Assembly: GCF_002608075.1 (NCBI RefSeq)
Contig: NZ_LAHA01000026.1
Location: forward strand, 1 to 64,000
Length of the DNA: 64,000 nucleotides
Source of the DNA: Nostoc linckia z4
GTDB lineage: Bacteria; Cyanobacteriota; Cyanobacteriia; Cyanobacteriales; Nostocaceae
Reading direction: 5' to 3'
The notes beneath the pieces were generated by a model. The model saw only the letters and a list, made by a program, of their open reading frames with translations, was not told where the DNA came from and made no database searches. The position numbers and the translations under genes were made by a program. This document shows, one piece after another, positions 16,461-25,448 of the stretch (its first letter is position 1; the number at the start of each line of letters is the position of its first letter).

Positions 16461-16528
16461 TTCCTTGTCCCCACCTTCTACAATAAAAATAGATTTATTG
16501 AGATTTGTATAGTTGGGGAAAAGCTGTC

Positions 16529-17548
16529 ATGGCTCCCGCCGTTTTAATTCAAAATTTGCAAAAATCCTACGGCACGGTGGTTGCCGTTAAGGATGTTTCT
16601 TTTCAGGTAGAGTCAGGAGAAATCTTTGGTTTACTTGGCCCCAACGGTGCTGGCAAAACTACCACCTTACGTGCCTTGTGTACCCTCACCACGCCTGATG
16701 CTGGCAAAATCGAAGTATCTGGTATCTCTGTATTAGACAATCCCAGAGTAGCAAGACAAAAATTAGGCTATGTAGCTCAGGAAGTCGCCATAGATAAAGT
16801 GTTGACTGGACGAGAATTACTGCAATTGCAAGCAGCACTTTATCACATCCCAGGCGCACTAGCCAAACAGCGTATTGAAACAGTATTGGATTTACTCGGT
16901 TTACAAGAATACGCCAACAAAAAAACCGGAACCTACTCTGGCGGCTTACGCAAGCGCCTTGACTTAGCGGCTGGCTTACTCCACGCACCGGATGTTTTAG
17001 TCTTAGATGAACCAACCGTAGGGCTTGACATAGAAAGCCGTTTTGTGGTATGGGATTTCTTAAGGAAATTACGCGCCTCTGGGACGACGGTAGTAATTAC
17101 CAGCCATTATTTAGAAGAGATTGACGCCCTAGCCGATCGCGTGGCAATTATCGATCGCGGCGTTGTAATTGCGGCTGGGACACCTTCCCAATTGAAAGAT
17201 CAAGTAGGTGGCGATCGCATCACCTTGCGAATTCAGGAGTTTTCTCCCATTGAAGAAGCCCAAAAAGCTAAAAACCTCCTCCAATCTTTGCCCTTCGTCC
17301 AAGAAGTCATCATCAACAGCGCTCAAGGTAATTCACTCAACTTGGTGGTGACTCCCCAAAATGACGTTCTCATCAACATCCAGCAAACTTTAAATAACGC
17401 CGGCTTGCCCATATTTGGCATCGCCCAATCTCGCCCCAGCCTTGACGACGTTTACCTCGCCGCCACAGGACGCACCCTGATGGATGCCGAACTAGCAGCG
17501 ATCGCCACCCGCGATCCCAAAGCTGAGAAAAAGCAGAATATGAGGTAG
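16529..17548 (+). CDS. ABC exporter ATPase (DrrA-like)
   Basis: ATP-binding subunit of an ABC-2 type exporter at the inner membrane. Walker A is GPNGAGKTTT (about residue 42), the signature is YSGGLRKRLDLAAGLLHAPDVLVLDEPTVGLD with Walker B, and the switch His is in TSHYLEE. The C-terminal extension (about 220-340), with SLDDVYLAATGRTL, is typical of the DrrA/daunorubicin-resistance group. A TTG start at 16505 is possible, but ATG 16529 fits the family start and has GGGGAAAAG just upstream. The permease gene follows 135 bp later, across a repeat. Substrate unknown. Confidence 0.92.
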   Translation: MAPAVLIQNLQKSYGTVVAVKDVSFQVESGEIFGLLGPNGAGKTTTLRALCTLTTPDAGKIEVSGISVLDNPRVARQKLGYVAQEVAIDKVLTGRELLQLQAALYHIPGALAKQRIETVLDLLGLQEYANKKTGTYSGGLRKRLDLAAGLLHAPDVLVLDEPTVGLDIESRFVVWDFLRKLRASGTTVVITSHYLEEIDALADRVAIIDRGVVIAAGTPSQLKDQVGGDRITLRIQEFSPIEEAQKAKNLLQSLPFVQEVIINSAQGNSLNLVVTPQNDVLINIQQTLNNAGLPIFGIAQSRPSLDDVYLAATGRTLMDAELAAIATRDPKAEKKQNMR

Positions 17549-17554
17549 GGAATG

Positions 17555-17683
17555 GGGAGAGCAGGGAAAAGGTTAAAGGGAAAAGGGAAAAGGGGTAAAT
17601 CTAACCTTTCCTCTTTACCCAATGCCCAATGCCCGATGCCTGATGCCCAATCCAAAATCCAAAATCCAAAATCCAAAATTCTT
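17555..17683. repeat. Short tandem repeats between the ABC ATPase and permease genes
   Basis: The gap holds GGGAAAA-type units, then CCCAATG/CCCGATG/CCTGATG heptamers (about 17617-17650), then AATCCAA / AATCCAAAATCC units (17650-17680). The frame stays open through it, which artificially lengthens the permease ORF. Confidence 0.75.
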
Positions 17684-18571
17684 ATGAGTGTTACCCCTAA
17701 ATCTGATATCAATTGGCAACCGCTAGCATCACCCCAAGCTGATGCTAAATCCGATTCTAATTTTTTCGGTGAATTGGTACAAGAGACGCTGGCTTTAACT
17801 CGTCGCTTGTTTATTCAATTGCAACGTCGTCCTTCGACATTAGTTGCTGGAATTATTCAGCCGGTGATGTGGTTGGTATTGTTTGGTGCATTATTCCAAA
17901 ATGCACCAAAAGGTTTATTTGGCAGTACGACAAATTACGGTCAATTTTTGGCTGCTGGAGTAATTGTGTTTACAGCCTTTGCTGGAGCGCTAAATGCTGG
18001 TTTGCCTGTAATGTTTGACCGCGAGTTCGGCTTTTTGAATCGTTTGCTGGTAGCACCGTTGGCATCGCGGTTTTCCATTGTCTTTGCTTCGGCAATTTTC
18101 ATCATCAGCCAAAGTTTATTGCAAGCAGCCGTGATTGTAGGTGCAGCAGCGTTTTTAGGCGCGGGAATACCTGATGCAGCTGGTTTAGGTGCGATCGCTT
18201 TAATTGTTTTTCTGCTGGCTTTGGGCGTGACAGCGATTTCTCTGGGCTTGGCTTTTGCTTTACCCGGTCACATTGAACTAATTGCGGTAATTTTTGTCAC
18301 TAACCTACCATTATTATTTGCTAGTACCGCTTTGGCTCCTTTATCTTTCATGCCTCAATGGTTGCAGGTTGTAGCAACTCTAAATCCCCTCAGCTATGCC
18401 ATCGAACCCATTCGCTATTTGTATCTCCACAGTAGTTGGGCTTTAGATAGTGTAGTTATGCAAGCTCCTTGGGGTAATGTTACCTTTGGAGGGGCATTAT
18501 TGGTGTTGTTTGGTTTTGCTGTTGTTGCCTTAGTTAGCATTCAGCCGCAATTAAGACGGACTCTTGCTTAA
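17684..18571 (+). CDS. ABC-2 type transporter permease
   Basis: Membrane subunit that pairs with the ATPase encoded just upstream. It has about six membrane segments, for example LVAGIIQPVMWLVLFGALF, the FLAAGVIVFTAFAGALNAG stretch and LGAIALIVFLLALGVTAISLGLAF. The ABC-2 signature region NPLSYAIEPIRYLYL precedes the last helix. The frame is open from 17552, but those extra 44 codons are repeat DNA (KLKGKGKRGK, NAQCPMPDAQ, KIQNPKSK), so the start is placed at ATG 17684 (about 295 aa). Family: DrrB-like exporters of drugs, lipids or polysaccharide. Confidence 0.9.
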   Translation: MSVTPKSDINWQPLASPQADAKSDSNFFGELVQETLALTRRLFIQLQRRPSTLVAGIIQPVMWLVLFGALFQNAPKGLFGSTTNYGQFLAAGVIVFTAFAGALNAGLPVMFDREFGFLNRLLVAPLASRFSIVFASAIFIISQSLLQAAVIVGAAAFLGAGIPDAAGLGAIALIVFLLALGVTAISLGLAFALPGHIELIAVIFVTNLPLLFASTALAPLSFMPQWLQVVATLNPLSYAIEPIRYLYLHSSWALDSVVMQAPWGNVTFGGALLVLFGFAVVALVSIQPQLRRTLA

Positions 18572-18602
18572 GATATAAGAGAGCAATTTTGAGTCAAAAA
18601 CC

Positions 18603-19070
18603 ATGAAAAAACCATTTTTACAAATTACTAGACTCTTCTTGGCTACCGCAGCAGGAATTAGCTTTGCTCCTTTACTGATAGCTGAACCTAGTTTGGCTCA
18701 GTTGAGTCCAGCAGATGCTTTTCCTAGTAACAGTACCACAGACCAAAATACCGATCCCTTCTCCCGCTCGAACTCAGATAATTTCAATATGTTCGATCTG
18801 ATTCACCGAGCAAACTTCGGAACTCTCAACTGGAATTCTCAACAACAGAACGAACAACTAGATTCAAGCGCAGCAGCTTTTCGAGCTAGACAACAACAGT
18901 TGCTTCAATGTCGTCAACAAGGGCAAGCCACAACCGCAGGATCGCCATCGGTTGCATTAGCGTCGCCGACATCATCAACTGAACCACCAACAGCACCAAG
19001 GAACCAACAACAAGCACTCCAATGCCCACAAGCACAGCAAACAACACCAAAATTACCTTCTGGTAACTGA
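18603..19070 (+). CDS. Secreted Gln/Ser-rich hypothetical protein
   Basis: 155 aa, not recognised. Residues 1-33 are a signal peptide (KKPFLQITRLFLATAAGISFAPLLIAEPSLA, then Q). A conserved-looking core, NFNMFDLIHRANFGTLNWN (about residues 60-78), is followed by a low-complexity tail rich in Q, S, T and P with four Cys-flanking QC motifs (LLQCRQQ, ALQCPQ). Probably periplasmic. It starts 31 bp after the permease stop and might be co-transcribed, but no functional link is known. Confidence 0.65.
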   Translation: MKKPFLQITRLFLATAAGISFAPLLIAEPSLAQLSPADAFPSNSTTDQNTDPFSRSNSDNFNMFDLIHRANFGTLNWNSQQQNEQLDSSAAAFRARQQQLLQCRQQGQATTAGSPSVALASPTSSTEPPTAPRNQQQALQCPQAQQTTPKLPSGN

Positions 19071-19083
19071 ATTCAAATCAATA

Positions 19084-19121
19084 ACCCCAACTCCAAAAGC
19101 TTGGGGTTGGGGTCAGACCTT
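19084..19121 (+). terminator. Rho-independent terminator
   Basis: ACCCCAACTCCAA (19084-19096) pairs with TTGGGGTTGGGGT (19101-19113) with one G-T pair and a 4-nt loop. It is followed by CAGACCTTTTT. It lies 14 bp after the stop of the secreted protein gene and before the convergent prxQ-type gene. Confidence 0.65.
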
Positions 19122-19160
19122 TTTGCCTATTGCCTATTGCCTGCTGTGTGAGGCAAAAAA

Positions 19161-19598
19161 CTACAGCCCAAGTGCAGCTAAAACATCTTCAGCGTGGGTT
19201 GTTGTATTTACACTGGCGTCAACATGAGTAATTTTGCCGTCTGGCCCAATTACGTAGGTGACGCGCTTGGCGTAACCACCGCCATCCACATCAAAAGCTT
19301 TGATGAGGGATTTATCGGTGTCAGCCAGTAGAGGAAAATTCAAATTATATTTTTGGGTGAATGCCTGATGAGAAACTTCATCATCTGCACTAACTCCCAG
19401 AACTACAACATCTTGACTTTGATATTTAGATTGGGCGTCCCGGAAACTACAAGCTTGTTTGGTGCAGCCTGGAGTGTCATCTTTGGGGTAAAAATACAAA
19501 ACAACCGTCTTACCAGCAAAATCAGATAAAGAAACTGTATTGCCGTTTGTATCTTTGGCGGTAAATGCAGGTGCATCCGTACCAACTGCTAGAGGCAT
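19161..19598 (-). CDS. Peroxiredoxin, BCP/PrxQ type
   Basis: Thiol peroxidase that reduces H2O2 and organic peroxides using thioredoxin. 145 aa, full length. The catalytic motif DTPGCTKQAC carries the peroxidatic Cys45 and a resolving Cys50 five residues later, the hallmark of the PrxQ/BCP atypical two-Cys group. KTVVLYFYPKD and VTYVIGPDGKI are further family stretches. No signal peptide; soluble. It is monocistronic. Confidence 0.95.
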   Translation of the reverse strand: MPLAVGTDAPAFTAKDTNGNTVSLSDFAGKTVVLYFYPKDDTPGCTKQACSFRDAQSKYQSQDVVVLGVSADDEVSHQAFTQKYNLNFPLLADTDKSLIKAFDVDGGGYAKRVTYVIGPDGKITHVDASVNTTTHAEDVLAALGL

Positions 19599-19791
19599 AA
19601 TAAACCTTTCCTGTTTCAGATTGTTGATGCACTTGAGATTTTACAATAATTTATAATAACTAAATATATTTACTAAAAAATAACATAACTATACTTTAGT
19701 TAACTCAATTCTCCTGAGTTCGGCTAACAGATACAAAAATATATATTCTGAAATTAATTTTTATTCAAAGAAAAATTTATACCCATACACA

Positions 19792-20196
19792 ATGCCTACT
19801 GTTGATTTCCGCAACCCCAAAACTTTTGTTTATCCTGCCATTACAATCGAAAGGGCGGAGCGATCGCTAATATGTTCGCCCTTTAATCCATCTTTATTTG
19901 AAGCCATGCGGCATCAGAGTATATCCTTGAGTGCCATCGCCCTAGAAAATGGATTTAATCAAGGTTATACTCAGCGTCCTTTATCAGAATTAACATGTGA
20001 CGACGCTTTGGGTTGGCTGATTCAAGTGGGTGTATTGCGGCGAGAAGTCGATGGTCAGGGAATTACCGATAGTTTTCGCCTCACTCCCTTGGGACATCAG
20101 TTGATAGAACAACATCAAGGTAAAAATTGGCGTTCTCCTTCATGGCGCGATCGCTTATACAATATCGTGACTCGTTGGTTCCGTTTACCCTTGTAG
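19792..20196 (+). CDS. Conserved cyanobacterial protein, Npun_F0494-type
   Basis: 134-aa soluble protein of unknown function. It resembles the small cyanobacterial family I know as Npun_F0494 (opening with TFVYPAITIERAERSLICSPF, then LFEAMRHQSISL). Residues about 75-112 (DDALGWLIQVGVLRREVDGQGITDSFRLTPLGHQLIEQ) look like a winged-helix segment: helix, basic strand, turn, strand. DNA binding is therefore possible but unproved. It stands alone, with repeats downstream. Confidence 0.7.
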   Translation: MPTVDFRNPKTFVYPAITIERAERSLICSPFNPSLFEAMRHQSISLSAIALENGFNQGYTQRPLSELTCDDALGWLIQVGVLRREVDGQGITDSFRLTPLGHQLIEQHQGKNWRSPSWRDRLYNIVTRWFRLPL

Positions 20197-20284
20197 AACA
20201 AAACAACTAAAGAGTTAAGATTAGCGAATCAAAGGGAACAATAGTATACGGAAACATGACACCCGTTCATAAAGTCTTTACAAT

Positions 20285-20450
20285 GTGGTGGGGCATTGGG
20301 CATGGGGCATGGGGCATTGGGCATGGGGCATGGGAAAAGGGAAAGGGGTAAGGGGGAAAGGTTAAATTTATCCCTTTTCCCTTTACCCTTTAACCTTTAC
20401 CCTTTAACCTTTCCCCTTTCCCCTAACTCCTCAGTCCCCATGCCCCTAAA
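20285..20450. repeat. Heptamer repeat block upstream of cobQ
   Basis: GGGCATT/GGGCATG units (20290-20335) are followed by GGGAAAGGGG-type purine units and then CCCTTTACCCTTTAACC pyrimidine units (20370-20425) and CCCCATGCCCC. The two halves can pair into a long hairpin. No cobalamin riboswitch is recognisable upstream of cobQ. Confidence 0.7.
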
Positions 20451-20488
20451 ATTTCACCTTATATATTAATAAAAACCTGATAGTGACT

Positions 20489-21967
20489 ATGAAATCAATT
20501 ATGGTGGTGGGGACAACATCCCACGCAGGGAAATCACTCTTAAGTGCAGCTATTTGTCGAATTTTATCGCGGCGTGGTTGGCGAGTAGCTCCCTTTAAAG
20601 GTCAAAATATGGCTTTAAATGCTTATGTCACTGCCAGTGGAGGAGAAATTGGCTATGCCCAAGCAGTGCAAGCTTGGGCGGCGGGAGTTGTACCTTGGGT
20701 GGAAATGAACCCGATTTTACTGAAACCCCAAGGGGATATGACTTCGCAAGTAATTATCAAAGGTAGACCAGTGGGTAAAGTCGCTGCCGCAGATTACTAT
20801 GAACAATATTTTGACCTGGGGTGGCGGGCTATTGAAGAATCGCTACAGCATTTGGGAACAGAATTTGACTTGCTGGTTTGTGAAGGTGCTGGTAGTCCAG
20901 CGGAAATTAACCTCAAGCACCGCGATTTAACGAATATGCGGGTAGCAAAATATTTGAATGCGCCAACTCTACTGGTAGTTGATATTGACAGGGGTGGCGC
21001 TTTTGCCCATGTGGTAGGCACTTTAGAATTATTGGAACCGGATGAACGGGCTTTAATTAAAGGTGTAGTAATTAATAAGTTTCGAGGACAGCGATCGCTT
21101 CTAGAACCTGGAATAAAATGGTTGGAAGAACGCACCGGTATTCCCGTTGTTGGCGTTATACCCTACTTACAAGAAGTATTTCCGGCGGAAGATTCCCTTG
21201 ATTTGCTAGAACGTCAATCAACCAAAGTTCAAGCAGATCTCAACATAGCAGTTATTCGTTTACCCAGAATTGCCAACTTCACTGATTTTGACCCTCTAGA
21301 ATCTGAAAGCTCCGTTTCAGTAAAATTTATTAGTCCCAAGCAAGATTTAGGACATCCAGATGCAGTAATAATCCCAGGTACAAAGACCACAATTGCTGAT
21401 TTGCTACTACTGCAAAAAAGCGGTATGGCAGAAGCAATTCAACATTATGCCGCTTCTGGGGGAACAGTTTTAGGCATCTGTGGCGGGTATCAAATGCTGG
21501 GACAAATCATAGCCGACCCAGAAGGAATAGAAGGACAAGCTGGTAGATATCAAGGGTTAAATCTTTTACCAATTAGAACTGTAATTACAGGACAAAAAAT
21601 TGCCCGCCAGCGACAAGTTAGCTCGAATTATCCCCAGTTGGGCTTGCCAGTCAATGGCTTTGAGATTCATCAAGGGCGATCGCGCATTGAACAGCAAGGA
21701 ATAGATAGTCAATCATACCATGCGCTATTTGACGATATTAACTTAGGATTAGTAGATAATTGTCAGTCAGTCTGGGGTACTTACCTCCACGGAATTTTTG
21801 ATAACGGCCCTTGGCGACGGGCTTGGTTAAATCGCCTCCGTCAACAACGGGGTTTAAAATCTCTGCCCACTGGTGTTGCTAACTACCGGGAACAACGAGA
21901 GCAAATTTTAGATTCTCTAGCTAGTGAAGTTGAAAACCATTTAGACTTAACTCCGTTTTTGTCTTAA
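20489..21967 (+). CDS. cobQ: Cobyric acid synthase CobQ
   Basis: Glutamine-dependent amidation of adenosylcobyrinic acid a,c-diamide to cobyric acid, in cobalamin synthesis. The N-terminal dethiobiotin-synthetase-like ATPase has MVVGTTSHAGKSLLSAAICR (P-loop) and APFKGQNMALNAYVT, the CobQ hallmark. The C-terminal class I glutamine amidotransferase has the nucleophile Cys in VLGICGGYQMLG and the His in WGTYLHGIFDN. 492 aa, normal. A GTG at 20483 is also in frame; ATG 20489 is preferred by homology. No other cobalamin genes are nearby. Confidence 0.96.
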   Translation: MKSIMVVGTTSHAGKSLLSAAICRILSRRGWRVAPFKGQNMALNAYVTASGGEIGYAQAVQAWAAGVVPWVEMNPILLKPQGDMTSQVIIKGRPVGKVAAADYYEQYFDLGWRAIEESLQHLGTEFDLLVCEGAGSPAEINLKHRDLTNMRVAKYLNAPTLLVVDIDRGGAFAHVVGTLELLEPDERALIKGVVINKFRGQRSLLEPGIKWLEERTGIPVVGVIPYLQEVFPAEDSLDLLERQSTKVQADLNIAVIRLPRIANFTDFDPLESESSVSVKFISPKQDLGHPDAVIIPGTKTTIADLLLLQKSGMAEAIQHYAASGGTVLGICGGYQMLGQIIADPEGIEGQAGRYQGLNLLPIRTVITGQKIARQRQVSSNYPQLGLPVNGFEIHQGRSRIEQQGIDSQSYHALFDDINLGLVDNCQSVWGTYLHGIFDNGPWRRAWLNRLRQQRGLKSLPTGVANYREQREQILDSLASEVENHLDLTPFLS

Positions 21968-22063
21968 GCTAGAATGCTTTGAAATGTCATTGGTCATTGG
22001 TCATTTGCTTTAGACAAAGGATAAATGACAAATGACACGCCCTAAATCAAAAGCGTAAGATTA

Positions 22064-22300
22064 ATGATTGTTCGTGTCCGATTTCTACCAGATGATGTCA
22101 CAGTAGACGCCGAAGTGGGAGAAGCCCTCTTGGATGTAGCAGACCGGGCTGGAGTATTTATTCCTACTGGTTGTTTGATGGGGTCTTGTTACGCTTGCAC
22201 TGTGGAATTAGAAGATGGAGAAAACATCCGCGCCTGTATCACAGCGATACCACCACGCGAAGAATTAACGATTAATTTGTTTAGCGACCCAAGTTGGTAA
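22064..22300 (+). CDS. [2Fe-2S] ferredoxin
   Basis: 78-aa plant-type ferredoxin domain. The cluster ligands are C37, C42 and C45 (CLMGSCYAC), with the fourth Cys in IRACITAIP (C58). This is shorter than photosynthetic PetF (about 98 aa), and the loop is CxxxxCxxC as usual. It is a soluble electron carrier; the partner is not evident. Its closest relatives are small ferredoxins in cyanobacteria and phenol-hydroxylase-type systems. It lies 96 bp after cobQ, separated by a TCATTGGTC repeat. Confidence 0.9.
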   Translation: MIVRVRFLPDDVTVDAEVGEALLDVADRAGVFIPTGCLMGSCYACTVELEDGENIRACITAIPPREELTINLFSDPSW

Positions 22301-22332
22301 TGTTGCTTTGCATTGAAAATCACTGGTAAGCT

Positions 22333-22665
22333 ATGGAGATATTAGAGAACAACATGGCACGGCCACCCATACATCCTGGAAAAATTCTTGCTGATGAACT
22401 TCATGAGTTGCAGATAAGCGCAAGTGAGTTAGCACGTATCCTTCATGTACCAACAAACCGCATTACTGAAATAATTAATGGTGAACGGGCTATTACCGCT
22501 GACACCGCATTACGGTTAGGGGAATGGTTTGGTACTGGTGCCGAGTTGTGGATTAATTTACAAAAGAATTATGAGCTTAGGCTAGCTGAACAAAAAATCG
22601 GTAAAGAAATTCAAGCAACTATTTCTCCCCGAATATTATCTGAATTCAAACAAGTCAACGCATAA
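22333..22665 (+). CDS. HigA-type antitoxin / XRE regulator, no adjacent toxin
   Basis: 110-aa helix-turn-helix protein. RPPIHPGKILADELHELQISASELARILHVPTNRITEIINGERAITADTALRLGEWFGTGAELWINLQ is the full HigA (VapI) family pattern. In HigBA modules the toxin gene normally comes just upstream. Here the upstream gene is a ferredoxin, and downstream there is about 220 bp of non-coding DNA. So this is an orphan antitoxin or a stand-alone regulator. ATG 22354 (MARPPIHPG) is an alternative start that fits the family better. Confidence 0.85.
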   Translation: MEILENNMARPPIHPGKILADELHELQISASELARILHVPTNRITEIINGERAITADTALRLGEWFGTGAELWINLQKNYELRLAEQKIGKEIQATISPRILSEFKQVNA

Positions 22666-22888
22666 ACAAAAATTTAATCAATGATTAGGTTTTTGGTGTT
22701 TAGAGAATTTTTGTATTTAAAGAAAATCTATAATACAAGCATTTTGGCGTCTAATCCTGCTTAATTTGCGGTATCAATCTCAAGTTATTATGGTATTAAG
22801 ACTGTTTTTAAGTACTATTACTGATTTTTTATATTTCTCAAATCTGTATAGTTTATCCTATCAATTTTATTTATGAACAAGTAAAAAT

Positions 22889-23131
22889 ATGAAAGCACAG
22901 AGAGTACTAGAAAAAGAGATACTTGAACTATTAAATGAGGATGTATATCAGGTTGAATATGTTATTACTTTAATAGAAATGCACTGTTCAGCGCAAAGTA
23001 GAAAATGTCATGAAAATGGGATATCAGGAGATAAATTCCAGGATTTCCGTTACTGGAGCGCTTATGCTCAAGGTATAGCAGACCTCAAAATAAAACAACA
23101 AAACTATATCCCATCTTCAACAAAAGAATAA
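22889..23131 (+). CDS. Hypothetical protein, mostly helical
   Basis: 80-aa soluble protein, not recognised. It is likely all-helical: KAQRVLEKEILELLNEDVYQVEYVITLIEMH, then DFRYWSAYAQGIADLKIKQQ. The charged, regular composition and a terminator directly downstream argue that it is real. Function unknown. Confidence 0.55.
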   Translation: MKAQRVLEKEILELLNEDVYQVEYVITLIEMHCSAQSRKCHENGISGDKFQDFRYWSAYAQGIADLKIKQQNYIPSSTKE

Positions 23132-23182
23132 GAGTCAGCAGTAAAGCCTACTACAACCTTAAAAAATCCAAATCTTTCTATT

Positions 23183-23228
23183 AGGCAGTAAGAAATTTTT
23201 ACACTTTATTTCCTACTGCCTGTTTTTT
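23183..23228 (+). terminator. Rho-independent terminator
   Basis: AGGCAGTAAGAAAT (23183-23196) pairs with ATTTCCTACTGCCT (23208-23221) with one mismatch, followed by GTTTTTT. It sits between the convergent gene 22889-23131 (+) and the SRPBCC gene (-). The T-run is on the plus strand. Confidence 0.7.
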
Positions 23229-23237
23229 CTTGCTATA

Positions 23238-23681
23238 TCAATTTCCTTTAATATTTAAGGCGTATTGTCTAAACCTTTCCAAATCTGCTTGAATTGTCGA
23301 TTCAACTATCCGTCCCAAAAATAAGTTATCCATAATTTTGCCAATAATGCCAGGGATAGCATAGGAAATAGTCATTTTGACGATAGTACTATTATGGCGA
23401 TCGTAAAAACGAATCGCTCCCTGATTCGGCAACCCATCAATGGATTCCCATTGAATAATTTGGTTGGGAATTACTTTCAAAATTCGAGATTTCCAAGTAA
23501 ATTCCAAACCATTACTACTCAATTTCCACAGAGATATATCTGGATTATCTGGCGGAATCTTCACTGAATCAATCCACTTCATCCATCGCGGCATTTGTTC
23601 TAAATCAGACCAGAGGCTCCATACTAAATCTATGGGAGCTTCTACTTCTATTTGCACAGTATGTTCTAACCAATCTGACAT
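23238..23681 (-). CDS. SRPBCC (polyketide cyclase/dehydrase) family protein
   Basis: 147-aa START-like domain protein: it opens HTVQIEVEAPIDLVWSLWSDLEQMPRWMKWIDSVK, then WKSRILKVIPNQIIQWESIDG, and ends in the long C-terminal helix IVESTIQADLERFRQYA. It starts 53 bp downstream of crtQ on the same strand, so the two are probably co-transcribed. I recall crtQ followed by such a gene in other cyanobacteria (slr0940/slr0941 in Synechocystis). A role in handling a hydrophobic carotenoid intermediate is an inference from this pairing. Confidence 0.82.
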   Translation of the reverse strand: MSDWLEHTVQIEVEAPIDLVWSLWSDLEQMPRWMKWIDSVKIPPDNPDISLWKLSSNGLEFTWKSRILKVIPNQIIQWESIDGLPNQGAIRFYDRHNSTIVKMTISYAIPGIIGKIMDNLFLGRIVESTIQADLERFRQYALNIKGN

Positions 23682-23734
23682 GATTTTTTATTCCTTGGCG
23701 TCTACTGTTTGACAAAAGCCAGTGGGTGTCTATG

Positions 23735-25174
23735 TCAATTTTTCAAAGTCTCCAAAATCACTTTTGCTGCACGCCGTCCAGAAATGGTAGCACCTTCCAT
23801 ACTGTCAATGTAATCTTGCTGCGTGTAACTTCCTGCAAGGAAGAAATTATGCACTGGGGTTTTTTGGTTGGGACGATACACATCCATTCCTGGTGCTTCT
23901 CGATAAAGAGACTGAGCAAGTTTTACCACGCTGTACCAAGTCATATTTAACTCCCGCGATGAGGGAAAAAGTTCGTGGACTTGCTTGAGGACATGTTGAG
24001 CGATCGCTTCATTACTTTGTCCAATAAAGGGATCTCCTGGTGTCAGTACTAACTGTAATAAAGATCCCTGTCCTGGGCGATAATAATCGGCAGGGCTAGT
24101 CAACGCTAAATCCGCAAAACAAGAAAAGTCTGCATCGGCTGTGTAAAGTAAATTATCTATTCCAGCCGCTTGATTTAACTGTTTACGGTTTTCTGCATCC
24201 TTGAGTTCTGTCACCCACCCATCGAAGCGTAATTGCACTGTTGCCACTGGCACTGCATCGAGTTTGTAAATATTGTCAAATTCTGACCATTTACGCCATT
24301 TTTGGGGTAGGATTCGCTGAATACCTGGAACATCACAGGCAAATACATAAGCATCAGCAGTGATAGTTTCTACTGTATCACCTTGGGCTACTATTATGCC
24401 TGTAACGCTTGTTTGTTCGTCTGTTTCTGTAAACTGAATTTCCCGCACTTGCCGACGGGTATAAACTTTAGTGCCTCTAGCTTCCAAATATTCCAGAATC
24501 GGCTTGTGCAAATACTCAGCTGGGGAACCTTCGAGCATTCGCAGCACTGAAGCTTCAGTTCTGACTGCAAATAACTGGAATATTGTTAACATACAACGGG
24601 CAGAAATGTTTTCGCAATCAATAAATCCCAATGCGTAAGCGATGGGATTCCACATACGTTTGATGCTACCGTTACTGCCACCATGACTGCGGAACCAATC
24701 GGCAAAGCTAATTTTATCCAAATTGCGGATGGTTTTCATCGCCCCATTAAAGTCAACTAAGCCGCGAACTATCGGACTAGTACCCAAGGCGATCGCATTT
24801 TGCAATTTATCCTGCAATGATAATTGAGAAGTAGTAAAAAATGCTTTTAATCCATTAAAAGGCGCACCTGTAATAAAGCGAAAATCTAAAGCACCAGTCC
24901 CGCCTCCTTTGTTAACAAAAGTGTGGGTATGCTCTTTGAGGCGTAAGTTTTCTAACCCCCCCACTTTCTTCATCAAATCAAATAATTGGTAGTAGCACCC
25001 AAAAAATACATGCAACCCCATTTCTAAATGGTTGCCATCTCCATCAACCCAACTGCCAACTTTACCACCCACAAACGGACGAGACTCAAAAATCTGTACT
25101 TCACAACCAGCATCGGCTAGATCCACTGCGGTTGCTAGCCCAGCCAGTCCCGCACCTACAATTGCAACACGCAT
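23735..25174 (-). CDS. crtQ: 9,9'-di-cis-zeta-carotene desaturase CrtQ
   Basis: FAD-dependent desaturase that converts zeta-carotene to neurosporene and lycopene isomers, acting at thylakoid or cytoplasmic membranes. 479 aa, the usual length. The N-terminal dinucleotide fold is RVAIVGAGLAGLATAVDLADAGCEVQIFES, then PFVGGKVGSW. The segment ending LEMGLHVFFGCYYQLFDLMKKVGG is characteristic of the plant/cyanobacterial ZDS-PDS group. The C-terminal FAD motif is FFLAGSYTQQDYIDSMEGATISGRRAA. CrtQ rather than phytoene desaturase (CrtP) is judged from the GLHVFFGCY and the GTGALDFRFITGAPFNG stretches. Confidence 0.95.
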   Translation of the reverse strand: MRVAIVGAGLAGLATAVDLADAGCEVQIFESRPFVGGKVGSWVDGDGNHLEMGLHVFFGCYYQLFDLMKKVGGLENLRLKEHTHTFVNKGGGTGALDFRFITGAPFNGLKAFFTTSQLSLQDKLQNAIALGTSPIVRGLVDFNGAMKTIRNLDKISFADWFRSHGGSNGSIKRMWNPIAYALGFIDCENISARCMLTIFQLFAVRTEASVLRMLEGSPAEYLHKPILEYLEARGTKVYTRRQVREIQFTETDEQTSVTGIIVAQGDTVETITADAYVFACDVPGIQRILPQKWRKWSEFDNIYKLDAVPVATVQLRFDGWVTELKDAENRKQLNQAAGIDNLLYTADADFSCFADLALTSPADYYRPGQGSLLQLVLTPGDPFIGQSNEAIAQHVLKQVHELFPSSRELNMTWYSVVKLAQSLYREAPGMDVYRPNQKTPVHNFFLAGSYTQQDYIDSMEGATISGRRAAKVILETLKN

Positions 25175-25448
25175 TCCGTCGTTCCTTTTCAGTTTCTTTA
25201 CAGATTGTAACTGGGTTGGCGTCGGAATTTGCTACTTAATATCAACTCACCACCATATTCAGGCTAGGCGATGTCAATACTAAAAGATTTTTGATTACTC
25301 CTTTTAGTCTCAGCAAATGACCAGACGCGAGAAAAACGCGCCTGTATCGATTAGACAAACTTTTGTCCATTGCAGTGGACTCAAAAAAGGATCGCGGTTA
25401 TTTTTTTGGTGGCAAAACAGCTATCTGGTAAGTCGTAAAAGCACTTTC

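Noticed and set aside
20197..20482. Possible cobalamin riboswitch before cobQ
   Set aside because: No B12-box-like sequence; the region is heptamer repeats.
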